The position numbers and the translations under genes are program-made. Of a DNA stretch of 42,025 bases, positions 1 through 10,807 are shown piece after piece. The DNA lies in the NCBI GenBank assembly GCA_016288815.1, contig JAEELF010000007.1, forward strand, positions 1 to 42,025, read 5' to 3'. A model generated the notes under the pieces. It worked only from the letters and a program-made list of their open reading frames with translations, was not told the DNA's origin and made no database searches. The stretch comes from Ruminococcus sp. GTDB taxonomy: Bacteria; Bacillota; Clostridia; Oscillospirales; Ruminococcaceae. The first letter of the stretch is position 1; the number at the start of each line of letters is the position of its first letter.

Positions 1-16
1 CCTCGCAAGGGGTGAA

Positions 17-80
17 TCGAAAAACGATCCAGTGAATCGTTTTTCGAGAGGGGACGCTCTGTAAGAGAGAGCGTCCCCTT
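17..80. repeat. Tandem hairpins upstream of folC
   Basis: Two perfect inverted repeats lie side by side. The first has 12-bp arms (17-28 and 36-47, TCGAAAAACGAT). The second has 12-bp arms (49-60 and 68-79, AGGGGACGCTCT) followed by only a short T stretch. The second hairpin recurs almost unchanged at 15423-15453 and in part at 5570-5593, so it belongs to a dispersed family. It may end transcription of a gene left of the window. Another 7-bp inverted repeat (TGTGACT/AGTCACA, 104-123) follows before folC. Confidence 0.7.
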
Positions 81-155
81 GTCATTGCACGCAAAATCTG
101 CCCTGTGACTGGTGACAGTCACACGACAGAAAACCCTACATTTTTGAGGTGAAAC

Positions 156-1415
156 ATGAACATACCCGAAACGATGTCCTTCATCAACAGCTACAGTAAA
201 TCGGGCGCCCGCGTGAACGATCTCTCCCGCGCGAGGGAGCTCATGGAGAGTATCGGCAGCCCAGAAAAACGGCTGAAATTCGTGCATATCGCAGGCACGA
301 ACGGCAAGGGCTCGACCCTCGAATTCATCTCGAACGCGCTCATTTTTTCCGGCTATAAAACTGGACAGTTCACCTCGCCGTACATTCTCCGCTACACCGA
401 CCGCATACGCATAAACGGTCAGGAGATCGACGAGCAGTCGCTGTGCGACATCGCAGAGACCGTAAGATCGGCAGTTCAGGACCGACCCTACTCGCAGTTC
501 GAGATAACAATGGCGATAGCATTTCTGTGGTTCGAGCGCGAAAAATGCGACGTCGTCGTACTTGAGACCGGCATCGGCGGACTGCTCGACTGCACGAACA
601 TCATACCGCCGCCGCTCCTCTCAGTTATAACATCTGTCTCACTCGACCACACCGCACTGCTCGGCTCAACAGTCGAGGAGATAGCACGTCAGAAAGCGGG
701 GATAATCAAGCCCGGGTCGGCGGTCATCGTCTCGGAGGACAACCCCGAAAATGTCCGAAAAATAGCCGCTCAGACCGCACAGGACACCGGCGCGGAGCTC
801 GTCCGGAACGAACCATGCCGCCCCTACGGCGACGGCGGACTTTTTGCGGCTTTTTACTACAGGGGAGTGAAACTCACGCCCGCGATGATAGGTCTCCACC
901 AGATGTACAACGCACAGACCGCGATAACTGCCTGCATCTACCTCCGAGGGAAGGGGCTTGAGATAAGCGAAAGCGCTATAATTCGGGCAATAGAGACCAC
1001 TCAGGTACGCGCCCGCGTTCAGTACATCGACGGCGAGCCCCCGGTCATAGTTGACGGAGGTCACAACCCCGCAGGTGCCGCAATGCTCGCACTCGTGATG
1101 ATGTATCTCAGCACCCGCGGAAAGAAGATATACACGGTCATGGGCATGGTGGACTCGAAGGACTGGGTCGCCTGCGTGAAAAAGATAGCAGCCAATTCTT
1201 CCCGATTTTACGCCGTTGACGGCTTTGCGCCGAACGCTGTCCCGAAGTCTGATATCGGGGACGTCGCGGTTTTCTACACCCAGACCGAGGACGCAGATTC
1301 GCTCGAAGCAGCGATAAGCAGTGCAAAGGCTGAAGCCCGCGAAAACGGGGGAGTGGTCGTTGTGAGCGGGTCACTCTACCTCGCCGGTGAGGCGCTGGAG
1401 ATCCTCGGACAGTGA
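156..1415 (+). CDS. folC: Folylpolyglutamate synthase / dihydrofolate synthase
   Basis: This 419-residue protein is a Mur-ligase-type enzyme that adds glutamate to dihydropteroate or to reduced folates using ATP, in the cytoplasm. The P-loop GTNGKGS is at residues 47-53, followed by the family segment around the TSPYILRYTDRI stretch (residues 73-84). Further along are ETGIGGLLDCTN and the C-terminal domain start IVDGGHNPAGA. Length matches bacterial FolC (about 420-430). The start is supported by TGAGGTG five bases upstream. No clear promoter is visible in the 155 bases before it. The gene appears monocistronic in this window, since the next gene is 647 bp away. The dual or single activity cannot be decided from sequence alone. 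Confidence 0.95.
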   Translation: MNIPETMSFINSYSKSGARVNDLSRARELMESIGSPEKRLKFVHIAGTNGKGSTLEFISNALIFSGYKTGQFTSPYILRYTDRIRINGQEIDEQSLCDIAETVRSAVQDRPYSQFEITMAIAFLWFEREKCDVVVLETGIGGLLDCTNIIPPPLLSVITSVSLDHTALLGSTVEEIARQKAGIIKPGSAVIVSEDNPENVRKIAAQTAQDTGAELVRNEPCRPYGDGGLFAAFYYRGVKLTPAMIGLHQMYNAQTAITACIYLRGKGLEISESAIIRAIETTQVRARVQYIDGEPPVIVDGGHNPAGAAMLALVMMYLSTRGKKIYTVMGMVDSKDWVACVKKIAANSSRFYAVDGFAPNAVPKSDIGDVAVFYTQTEDADSLEAAISSAKAEARENGGVVVVSGSLYLAGEALEILGQ

Positions 1416-1705
1416 CCTCAAAAATGCGAAAACGCTTTCACACGATGTACACATAACTATCACACGGATTTTTGCAAAAAACGTCGTTTTCCTGCTGAAA
1501 AGGTGGGGGAACGGCGCTTTTTTGATGTAAAAATGTGCGGTTTAATGTCCGGAGGGAAAACTTGTGCTGTGTAATATTTTTAACGTAGTTTTGCATGTGG
1601 GAGAGGTGAGGAGTATGAGAGTGGGGGCAGGGAGTTTTTTGAGTCGATCGCGGGACGTCACGGATACCGTCCCCTGCGACCTGAGACCTGAGACCTGACA
1701 CCTAC

Positions 1706-1787
1706 GCCGTATGCGATGTACGGGTAAGGGCATTGTTAAGAGTAAGCGAGTTTACGAGCGGCAATGTGTACGCCAGCGCAGGCTCTG
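1706..1787 (+). repeat. Intergenic repeat module R2, copy 1
   Basis: The module starts with CCGTATGCGATGTACGGGTA, continues with a TTGTTAAGAGT-type stretch and a GCGAG..GCGG segment, and ends near GCCAGCGCAGGCTC. Related copies lie at 18036-18101 and 39228-39309. Here it directly precedes an R1 module, whereas at 39 kb it follows one. Confidence 0.7.
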
Positions 1788-1790
1788 TGC

Positions 1791-1924
1791 ACCAAAGGGA
1801 CAACCTCAACAGGGGCGGGGACGTTGATATTATGCCGGCTGTCCCCGCCCTCCTGTTCGTTTTTCCCTTACTTCACCCCTGCCGGAGTTTTTTCTTCGCG
1901 AACACCTCCGGTGTTGCTGGCAAG
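1791..1924 (+). repeat. Intergenic repeat module R1, copy 1
   Basis: R1 runs from CCAAAGGGACAACCTC, through GATATTATGCCGGCTG, to AACACCTCCGGTGTTGCTGG. Copies 2 (5309-5458) and 3 (38978-39128) have the same order of blocks. The terminal ACACC-TCC-GGTGT is an inverted repeat. Its flanking bases change in concert in another copy (GTGTTGC here, GTGTCGC elsewhere), hinting at a conserved fold. This copy lacks the second CCCTTTGG arm seen in copies 2 and 3. Confidence 0.75.
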
Positions 1925-2061
1925 CTCCAACACAGTTTTTGACTCAAATCGTTTTACAGGGGATTGCGCACACGAAATGCTCACAAAACTATCACATATT
2001 CAACACGTTGTGGCGTTAATATGTTCTTATCAAATTTTTATATCCGAAAGGGTGGTTTTTT

Positions 2062-2673
2062 ATGGCTGACTCTAAAAGAGGAAGTGAAAAAGTAAAGGGT
2101 GCATTAAGAGCCAATGCGTTAAAATGGGTCATCATTGCACTTGTATTCATTGCTGCTGGTGTCGCCGGTCTGATCGCCGGTCTTACCGACGAAGAAAGCG
2201 ACGGTTCTCCCGCAGTTGTGGGAGGCGTTATTGGTCTGATCGGAGTTATTGTTCTTCTGTGTAACCTGAAGAACCTCATCGCGCCGCAGAAGAGCAAGTA
2301 TGTCAAGAAGAACCCGAAACTGCTTGAAATGGCTGACGAGCACTTCGGGAATATCAAATACAAGGATAAGATGGTCACTATCTCGGATAATTATTTCTCC
2401 TGCACTAAGCAGCCCTGGCTAATCTGCGGGCTCGGTGATGTTTACCAGGTATATTACAAGGTGACAAAGTATATGGCGATATTAACCATTGAGAAATTGC
2501 TCATGTTCCGCTGCGGTCCCATGGATTTCCGTGTGAATGTCTGGGGCACCAGCCAGAAGAAGGTCGACGCCTGCACACAGAACGTCGCACTCAACTGCCC
2601 GAATGCAAAGTTCGGCTATACGCCTGCTAACAACTCCTACGCAAATACTATGAAGGCTCAGTGGAAGCCGTGA
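2062..2673 (+). CDS. Small two-helix membrane protein of unknown function
   Basis: This 203-residue protein belongs to no family I recognise. Two hydrophobic helices are predicted at about residues 20-41 and 52-70, separated by an acidic, glycine-containing turn. A basic stretch (QKSKYVKKNPK) and a roughly 120-residue soluble C-terminal domain follow. That domain is rich in beta-prone segments and has cysteines near residues 111, 119, 148, 169 and 176. The basic residues after the second helix suggest that both termini face the cytoplasm. The start is supported by AAGGGTGG six bases upstream. A strong terminator follows at 2703-2738, so it is probably a single-gene unit. No clear promoter is visible in the repeat-rich DNA upstream. 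Confidence 0.75.
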   Translation: MADSKRGSEKVKGALRANALKWVIIALVFIAAGVAGLIAGLTDEESDGSPAVVGGVIGLIGVIVLLCNLKNLIAPQKSKYVKKNPKLLEMADEHFGNIKYKDKMVTISDNYFSCTKQPWLICGLGDVYQVYYKVTKYMAILTIEKLLMFRCGPMDFRVNVWGTSQKKVDACTQNVALNCPNAKFGYTPANNSYANTMKAQWKP

Positions 2674-2702
2674 CAAAGCATTATACAGACTGATAGTTAT
2701 TT

Positions 2703-2738
2703 CCGATTTGTGCAATGTGCACAAATCGGTTTTTTTTT
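2703..2738 (+). terminator. Rho-independent terminator
   Basis: Perfect 11-bp stem CCGATTTGTGC/GCACAAATCGG (2703-2713 and 2719-2729) with a 5-base loop and a run of nine T residues. It ends the small membrane-protein gene and separates it from the gdhA promoter. Confidence 0.93.
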
Positions 2739-2760
2739 GTAATTTCAGCCTAACTGGGGC

Positions 2761-2789
2761 TTGCAAAATCAATATCATAGTGGTATAAT
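2761..2789 (+). promoter_or_regulatory. gdhA promoter
   Basis: TTGCAA (2761-2766), a 17-nt spacer and TATAAT (2784-2789), with an extended TGG just before the -10. An AAGGAGG ribosome binding site follows at 2821-2827, ten bases before the gdhA start. Confidence 0.85.
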
Positions 2790-2822
2790 TACTTTAGCTG
2801 CGAAAAGCAGAAAATTATTTAA

Positions 2823-4205
<1,383 letters not shown>

Positions 4206-4236
4206 TCTACCCTCAAACGTCATAATATGAAAATAT

Positions 4237-4271
4237 CCCCTTACCGTTTTTTCGGTAAGGGGTGTTTTTTT
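4237..4271 (+). terminator. gdhA terminator
   Basis: 10-bp stem CCCCTTACCG/CGGTAAGGGG (4237-4246 and 4253-4262), then TG and a T run. Confidence 0.93.
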
Positions 4272-4312
4272 ATGCGGAATTGTTTTTTTGCGGGCGGATA
4301 TCTCCGCCGCTA

Positions 4313-4387
4313 CAAGTGTTCCGTATGCGATGGACGAGGGTTTCGGGTGTGAGACGGCGTCCCCTGCGCCCTGATACCTGACACCTA
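4313..4387. repeat. Repeat modules touching the 3' end of the kinase gene
   Basis: ACAAGTGTTCCGTATGCGATG (4313-4333) and GTCCCCTGCGCCCTGATACC (about 4358-4377) resemble modules near 1660-1730, 18010-18050, 32118-32136 and 39155-39190. The last module, ending GACACCTA, overlaps the stop codon of the minus-strand kinase gene (4385-4387). Repeat DNA therefore runs right up to a coding end. Confidence 0.55.
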
Positions 4388-5230
4388 CTCGCTCACATAC
4401 TGTATCAGCTTGCCGAGACATGGCTCGAAACAGCTCCCGTAGTACATCTCCTCAAAATGCGGGAGCGTCGCTTCCATGCAGTCTACCGTGAAATTTACCG
4501 ATATGTCCAGTGCGCGCTGGAGCGGCTTTCCGTGTGCGACTGCGCCCGTGAACACGCTCGCGAAAATGTCTCCTGTGCCGTGCATCGAGCAGTCAAGGCT
4601 CTCGCGGGAACTGTAGTAGAATTCGCCGGTGGTGCTGTCAAACGCGGCTGCGCCCTGTTTGTCGGTGCCGAAGTGTACCCCGGTCAGCACAGGTACTTTA
4701 CAGCCGAGCTCAGCCAGTCCGCGCAGGACGCTGCGTGCGCAGTCCTCTGTGCAGTTTTCCGTATAGGGGATACCGAGGAGGAACGCTGCTTCGGTCATGT
4801 TCGGGATTATGTAGTCAGCCTTTGCGCAGAGCTTTCTCATCTCTGCGACAAAATCGTCCGTGAATCCCGCGTAGAGACGTCCGCCGTCTGCCATTGCGGG
4901 GTCTACCACGATGAATGTCTCAGGCGTGCGGAAGTCGTCGAAGAAGTCCGAGACTATCCGTATCTGCTCCTTCGAGCCGAGGTAGCCGGTATATATGCCG
5001 CTGAAGCGCAGTCCCAGCGACTTCCAGTGCTCGGAGATCGCGGGAATGTCGTCGGTGAGGTCGCGGAAGGTATAACCCGTGAAGCCGCCTGTGTGGGTCG
5101 AGAGCACCGCTGTCGGGATAACGGCGGTCTCTATCCCCATTGCCGATATTATCGGCAGTGCGACCGTCAGCGAGCATTTCCCGAAGCACGAGATGTCCTG
5201 TATCGTTACGACTCTTTTCATGTTCATCAT
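4385..5230 (-). CDS. Pyridoxal/pyridoxamine kinase, ribokinase family
   Basis: This 281-residue protein matches the PdxY/PdxK branch of the ribokinase superfamily, which phosphorylates B6 vitamers with ATP during salvage. Seen in the sequence: the N-terminal IQDISCFGKCSLTVALPI segment with the family's STHTGGFTGY stretch, and a DPAMADGGRLY substrate-loop segment. Also present are the NMTEAAFLLG segment and the anion-hole/catalytic-base motif HGTGDIFASV near the C-terminus. Length is usual for the family. Three closely spaced ATGs (5230, 5227 and 5221) could serve as the start and none has a strong ribosome binding site, so the first is given. It is transcribed alone from a consensus promoter at 5255-5283. 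Confidence 0.9.
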   Translation of the reverse strand: MMNMKRVVTIQDISCFGKCSLTVALPIISAMGIETAVIPTAVLSTHTGGFTGYTFRDLTDDIPAISEHWKSLGLRFSGIYTGYLGSKEQIRIVSDFFDDFRTPETFIVVDPAMADGGRLYAGFTDDFVAEMRKLCAKADYIIPNMTEAAFLLGIPYTENCTEDCARSVLRGLAELGCKVPVLTGVHFGTDKQGAAAFDSTTGEFYYSSRESLDCSMHGTGDIFASVFTGAVAHGKPLQRALDISVNFTVDCMEATLPHFEEMYYGSCFEPCLGKLIQYVSE

Positions 5231-5254
5231 TCTTTCGTTTAAAATCTAACGATT

Positions 5255-5283
5255 ATTATACATCTTTTTCGGCGCGTTGTCAA
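5255..5283 (-). promoter_or_regulatory. Promoter of pyridoxal kinase gene
   Basis: On the minus strand, TTGACA (5278-5283), a 17-nt spacer and TATAAT (5255-5260). Both boxes are perfect consensus. The leader is about 20 nt long. Confidence 0.87.
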
Positions 5284-5308
5284 CTGAGGGGAGGCGCGGG
5301 CTCCGCGC

Positions 5309-5458
5309 ACCAAAGGGACAACCTCCCGGAGGCGGGGCTGTGATATTATGCCGGCTGCCCCTCCTCCGTGCGGTTTTCCCTTTGGAAATCCTTTTCCCCT
5401 CGCCACCTCCCCGCCGTGGGTCTTCTTCCTCCGCGAACACCTCCGGTGTCGCTGGCAA
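5309..5458 (+). repeat. Intergenic repeat module R1, copy 2
   Basis: Same block order as 1791-1924: CCAAAGGGACAACCTC, GATATTATGCCGGCTG, CCCTTTGGAAATCCTTTTCC, and AACACCTCCGGTGTCGCTGG. It is preceded by GCGCGGGCTCCGCG, the tail of module R2. Confidence 0.75.
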
Positions 5459-5519
5459 TGTTATTTCGTTAGGTAGGGAGGTTTGTGTAGGAGGGCGCCT
5501 ACGCCCGCCCATGGGTGTT

Positions 5520-5593
5520 GCGTGCGACCGTTACCGGTCGCAGGTGTGGTGATTTCGCAGCAGCAACAATGGGACGCTCTCTCTTGCAGAGCG
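5520..5593. repeat. GCGACCGGTCGC hairpin and partial GGGACGCTCT hairpin
   Basis: CGTGCGACCGTTACCGGTCGCA (5520-5541) forms a GCGACCG/CGGTCGC hairpin and recurs with changes at 15378-15399. GGGACGCTCT..AGAGCGTCC (5571-5593) is the same hairpin family as 49-79 and 15423-15453. No gene is seen between 5231 and 5703. Confidence 0.6.
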
Positions 5594-5618
5594 TCCTCCG
5601 GTTTTTCTGGGGCGTGGA

Positions 5619-5647
5619 TTGACAAATCGCACCGTATACGATATAAT
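5619..5647 (+). promoter_or_regulatory. Promoter of the GH5 cellulase gene
   Basis: Perfect TTGACA (5619-5624), a 17-nt spacer and TATAAT (5642-5647). A GGAGG site lies about 8 nt before the start at 5704. Confidence 0.88.
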
Positions 5648-5703
5648 GGTATTGTCAATATCGCGGTCTGTTTAGGCGCAGCCGCTAAAATGGAGGAATA
5701 ATA

Positions 5704-7494
5704 ATGTCAATGTGCAAAAGATCTCTTTCCCTCGCTTGTTCACTGACGCTCGCCGCCGGCTCCCTCGTCGGCTGCGGCAGCAAGAATTCGTCGTCCACTG
5801 CGGGTGATACCGCCCAGAACACCGGCACTTTCACGGTCTCTATGGCTGATCTTCAGTCCCAAATGGGCGCCGGCTGGAACTACGGCAACACCCTCGAAGC
5901 CAACTCCGGCGGCACTCCCAGTGAGACCGCATGGGGCAACCCCGCTGCGTCGCAGGAAATGGTCGATGCAGTCAAGGCTGCGGGCTTCAACACTATCCGC
6001 GTGCCTGTCTCCTACCTCGACAAGATAGACGATTCCAACGGCTACAAGGTCGATGAGGAGTGGCTCAACAGAGTCAAGGAGGTCGTCGATTACTGCTACA
6101 AGGACGATATGTTCGTCATCATCAATGTCCACGGGGACGGCTATAACTCCATAAACGGGGGCTGGTTCCTCTGCAACGGCGACGATCAGGACTACATCAG
6201 GGAGAAGTACGCCGCCCTCTGGAAGCAGATCGCGGAGCAGTTCTCCGGCTACGATGAGCACCTCATCTTCGAGAGCATGAATGAGGAGTTCGACGGCGTG
6301 ACCTACAGCGGTCAGCCTGACCCAGACTACTACGCCAATATCATGGACTACAACCAGATCTTTGTGGATACTGTCCGTGCGACCGGCGGCAATAATTCCC
6401 ACCGCTGGCTGCTAATGCCCGGCTGGAATACCGACATCGACCAGACCACTGATCCCGCTTACGGCTTCCACCTCCCAGACGACCCCAGCAATACCGCCGG
6501 TGAGAACCGCATGATCGTTTCTGTTCACTGCTACGCGCCGTGGGATTATGCGGGTCAGGAGGACTACGGCACCTGGCTCTGGGGCAAGCGCGGTCAGGAG
6601 ATAGTCGAGATAAACAAGGCTCCCAACATCAACCTCGCAAGGTGGGGCAATGAGGACTACATCGACGGTCAGTTCCAGAAGCTCAAGGAGACCTTCGTCG
6701 ATAAGGGCTACCCGGTCATCGTGGGCGAGTTCGGCTGTATCGACAAGACTCCAGCGAACTCCGGCATACCCAATCAGATCGCTGAGAACCGCGTGTACTA
6801 CGACGGCTACATCGCGGGTACTGCTGCGAAAAACGGCTGTATCCCGGTATACTGGGACAACGGCTACAACGGCACCTACGGCTTCGGTCTCTTCGACAGG
6901 ACGGACTGCTCGCAGACCCAGCCTGAGATAATCTCCACTATCGTCAAGGCGGTCGCGGACAAGGATCCCGACGCGGGGCATGAGGTCAGGGTGAAGAAGG
7001 AGGTCGCAAAGAACGACTCCGTTCACGCTTACATCGGTCTCCAGACTAAGGTCTACACGTTCAGGAATACCTACAGCGACGCGCAGTACGGCGGTGCGAC
7101 GGAGTGGTTCAATACTCTCGTGAAGTGGGACGGCGACGACGCTACAGATGCGGGCGCGGTCTTCTCTGACGCCGATATCACCGCTGACGGCACCTATACG
7201 GTCAGCGTTTCGGGTTACGATTTCTCCGCGGACAGCGACGGGCTCAATATGCTCTTCGTCAGCACCGATTTCCAGTACGCGCCGGCGATGAAGATCTCCG
7301 ATGTCGTTCTCAAGGTCGATGACACCGAGATCCCGATCGGCGATCCCCTCGTTATGGCGGACAGCTCCAATAACCTCTACATCGAGCTCGTGAACATCTA
7401 CAACACCGACCTCGCGCCGCTCGACTTCGCGATGCCCACCGACAGCTTCAGTGTGACATTTACTATTTCGGGCACGTCGAGCGTGCTTGGTTAA
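5704..7494 (+). CDS. GH5 endoglucanase lipoprotein (subfamily-4-like)
   Basis: This 596-residue protein is a glycoside hydrolase family 5 cellulase, probably acting on beta-1,4-glucans or xyloglucan outside the cell. The N-terminus has a lipobox LVGC (Cys24), so it should be tethered to the outer face of the membrane rather than released. Catalytic features are visible: GWNYGNTLEA (58-67), ETAWGNP (74-80), NTIRVPVSY, the acid/base Glu194 in SMNEEF, His275-Cys-Tyr277, and the nucleophile Glu342 in VIVGEFG. The ETAWGNP and NTIRVPVS wording fits subfamily 4, but this needs a profile search. Residues 430-596 form a beta-rich C-terminal domain that I cannot assign and that may be a carbohydrate-binding module. 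There is no dockerin, unlike two other secreted proteins in this window. Confidence 0.93.
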   Translation: MSMCKRSLSLACSLTLAAGSLVGCGSKNSSSTAGDTAQNTGTFTVSMADLQSQMGAGWNYGNTLEANSGGTPSETAWGNPAASQEMVDAVKAAGFNTIRVPVSYLDKIDDSNGYKVDEEWLNRVKEVVDYCYKDDMFVIINVHGDGYNSINGGWFLCNGDDQDYIREKYAALWKQIAEQFSGYDEHLIFESMNEEFDGVTYSGQPDPDYYANIMDYNQIFVDTVRATGGNNSHRWLLMPGWNTDIDQTTDPAYGFHLPDDPSNTAGENRMIVSVHCYAPWDYAGQEDYGTWLWGKRGQEIVEINKAPNINLARWGNEDYIDGQFQKLKETFVDKGYPVIVGEFGCIDKTPANSGIPNQIAENRVYYDGYIAGTAAKNGCIPVYWDNGYNGTYGFGLFDRTDCSQTQPEIISTIVKAVADKDPDAGHEVRVKKEVAKNDSVHAYIGLQTKVYTFRNTYSDAQYGGATEWFNTLVKWDGDDATDAGAVFSDADITADGTYTVSVSGYDFSADSDGLNMLFVSTDFQYAPAMKISDVVLKVDDTEIPIGDPLVMADSSNNLYIELVNIYNTDLAPLDFAMPTDSFSVTFTISGTSSVLG

Positions 7495-7500
7495 ATATGA

Positions 7501-7530
7501 AAGCCCATGGATACTTCCATGGGCTTTTTT
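7501..7530 (+). terminator. GH5 gene terminator
   Basis: 10-bp stem AAGCCCATGG/CCATGGGCTT (7501-7510 and 7517-7526) with a T run, just after the GH5 stop codon. Confidence 0.92.
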
Positions 7531-7560
7531 GCAGGAAAAGTGTTGTAGGGGCGTCCCCGC

Positions 7561-7597
7561 CCAAAGGGATAATAATCCCTTTGGAATCCTTTTTTTG
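7561..7597. repeat. CCAAAGGG/CCCTTTGG hairpin
   Basis: Perfect 10-bp inverted repeat CCAAAGGGAT/ATCCCTTTGG (7561-7570 and 7575-7584), followed by AATCC and a T run. A sister element with 11-bp arms is at 15574-15597, a half element is near 24043, and the same arms sit far apart inside R1 copies 2 and 3. Lying between convergent genes, it may also stop transcription. Confidence 0.7.
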
Positions 7598-7613
7598 GGG
7601 GAGCTCTATGCTC

Positions 7614-10102
7614 TTAATCCACGGATTTCAGCGATTCTGCCATGTTTATCCGCTCAAGTCTGAGCTGCATGAAAAGGTTCACCACAAAATTGAACACAAA
7701 GGTCAGAACTACGCTCAGCAGAAAGCTCACCGGCTGTACCGTAGTGTTGAAGTCTACCATGTCCACGACTATCTGCGCCATGACAAAACGGTGCAGCAGT
7801 ACCCCGAGGACAAGCCCCAGTGCCGTGCCGAGCCCTGTGAGGGCGATGTTCTCGCGCAGGACGTATGCCGAGGTCTCGCTGCGGAAAAATCCCAGCACCT
7901 TTATCGTCGCTATCTCGCGGATACGCTCGGTGATGTTGATGTTCGTCAGGTTGTAGATGACGATGAACGCCAGTCCCGCCGCACTCAGGATTATCAGCAG
8001 CACGACGTAGTCAAGGCTGCTCATCATGTTCGACAGGCGCTCCTTCAGGTCTTTATGTACTGTTATGGAGGTGACGTTCTCGTCGTTTTTCAGCTCGGCG
8101 GAGAGCTTGTGGACGTCCGCGCCGCCGGGGAGATCGACGTACGCGCAGTTGTACTCCACCGGCTCGCGGAGCTGCGATTCAAGGGTCTCCGGCGCGATGA
8201 AGATGTAGTTGTAGACGTGGTTCTCGAACACGCCCGTGACGGTGACGTGCAGCTCGCGCATGGAGTCGTCGCGGAGAGTTATCTCGTCGCCGACGTCTGC
8301 GCCGTAGCGCTCCGAGACGCTGTGGCTGACTATCGCTTCGCCCTTCTCCGGGAAGGAAAGGGGTGTGCCGTCCATGTCGTTGAAACGGAAGTATTTCCCT
8401 ATCTGCTGCGTATCGAGCGGGGCAGCGAGCTCTATGGATTTCGTGTGGGTGCCGTAGACGAGGTCCCACGGGCTGAGGCGCAGCAGGGCGTAGTCCTCGG
8501 TGTTCTCGTCGAGTGCCGTTTTCAGTGTGTCGGGCATTTCCTCGGGGAGAGCGCTGCGCAGGGAGAGCTGCGCGTCGGCGGTCTGTATCTGCTCATACTG
8601 CATCTCCGCAAAGCCCGCGATGGAGTCTTTCAGTCCGAAGCCGGTCACGAGGAGCGCAGTACAGCCGCTGATACCCGCTATCATCATGAAAAAGCGCTTC
8701 TTATAGCGGAAAATGTTCCGCACCGAGACCTTGTGGAGGAACTTCATGCGCTTCCAGATAAAGCCGATACGCTCGAGCAGCACGCGCTTTCCTGCCTTGG
8801 GTGCCTTGGGTCGCATTAGGCTCGCGGCAGGCTCGTTCAGCTCGTACCGGCAGGAGATCCATGTCGTGCCGAGCGAGCAGGCGAGGGAGATGGATACTGC
8901 GGCTGCGGCAAGCGCCGGATTTATAACGTAGTGTATCTTCAGCGGCAGATACATCAGCTCGTAGGTCACCCAGATGACCGTCGGGAACAGGATTATCCCC
9001 ACCGCGTACCCGAGTACGCAGCCCAGTACTGCCGCGCTCCCTGAGTAGAACATGAAGCTGCCCATTATCGCGCGCTCTGAGTATCCGAGCGCTTTCAGCA
9101 CACCTATCTGCGTGCGGCGTTCCTCGACCATGCGGCTCATCGTCGTCATGCAGACCAGCGCTGCCACCAGTATGAAGAATATCGGGAAGACCCGCGCGAC
9201 CTGTTCCACTATCTCGGAGTCGCTCTCGAAGCAGGCATAGCCGATGTTCGTCCCTCTGCCGAGGACGTAGGTGTCAGGGCGGGGGTATTTCCTGCTGAGA
9301 AGTCCATTTCCTGCGGGAAGTGCGGTCTGCGTTCCGGAGATGAGCTCTGCGAAGCGCTCGTCTGCACGCTCCTGCACGAGCTCCTCCCAGTACGGAGTGC
9401 GGGCACTGATGTACTCGTCGTAGGCGTCGGAGTAGATCTCGTAGTCCTGATCGAAGCGTATGTAGATGTCGGTCAGGGCGTCCATGCCGAAGGCTTCGCG
9501 GGGGACGTAAAGGAAGCCGGAAATGCTGCCGCTGCCTATCGAGGACGTGCCGCGCTCGAAGTTTATATACAGCGAAGAATCGGCGATGCCGACTATCGTG
9601 AATGCGTCGGAGGTGAGTGACTTTGCGCTGTCCTCCGGGCAGCTATCAGAGACGTAGATCTTGTCGCCTAGGCTGTATCTGTGGGTCATGGCGGAGTCGA
9701 TCACGCATTCGTCCGGGCTCCCGGGGAGACGTCCCTCGCGGAGGCATATGCCGTTGATGTTCTCAGGGAGGGACATCGTTTTCAGGACGTGCTCGGAGTC
9801 CTTGCCGTCAGTGTAGATTATGTCTGCGGTGTAGGCGCCCTCGGCGTAGCGGACGTCCTTCTGCGTGCGGAAGACTTCGACGTCGTCTTCCTCCCAGCCT
9901 ATCGCGGAGATGAGGCGGAGGTCGTAGAACTGCTCCTCGCTGAGGAAGGTGTCCACGGTGCGCACCATTGCGGGGGTGGTGTTGCGGACGCCGGCAAAGA
10001 AGCCCACGCCCAGCGCCACTATCGCGAGTATCGCCAGATACCGCCCGAGACTGCCCCTTATCTCCCGCAGGGAGCTGCGTTTAAGTACTGATCTCATGCG
10101 GC

Positions 10103-10109
<7 letters not shown>
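7614..10109 (-). CDS. ABC transporter permease, FtsX/MacB type with two permease domains
   Basis: This 831-residue membrane protein has the duplicated FtsX-domain layout. An N-terminal helix (about 25-45) precedes a large outside domain of about 230 residues. The first FtsX core holds VFPIFFILVAALVCMTTMSRM and the coupling segment RRTQIGVLKALGYS. A second short cytoplasmic stretch (KFLHKVSVRNIFRYKKRFF) precedes another outside domain and a second FtsX core containing REIATIKVLGFF. Such permeases work with a LolD/MacB-like ATPase in export of lipids or peptides or in mechanotransmission, and the substrate is unknown. The start overlaps the ATPase stop by 7 bp. A second ATG at 10097 is possible. 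It is the last gene of the unit 11445 to 7614. Confidence 0.9.

Positions 10110-10806
<697 letters not shown>

Positions 10807-10807
<1 letters not shown>

Larger units (their letters stand above)
1439..1998. repeat. Repeat-rich intergenic block with similar ends
   Basis: The 647-bp gap between folC and the next gene holds no convincing gene. It contains the CCTGAGACCTGACACC module (about 1650-1705), the CCGTATGCGATGTACGGG module (1706-1787) and the long CCAAAGGG module (1791-1924). The block is bracketed by two similar segments at about 1439-1465 and 1969-1995, which share CACACGA and AACTATCACA. Small open frames here run through the repeats and are not supported. Confidence 0.55.

Noticed and set aside
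1650-1705. Possible CRISPR-like repeats (GACCTGA units)
   Set aside because: Units are 7-8 bp with no spacers and no cas genes are present.
1733-2069. Small open frames in the intergenic repeats
   Set aside because: They coincide with repeat modules that recur in other gaps in different frames and have no ribosome binding site.
7497-8819. 440-codon open frame antisense to the ABC permease
   Set aside because: It starts inside the GH5 terminator and its translation has no domain features. The permease on the minus strand has clear FtsX motifs.
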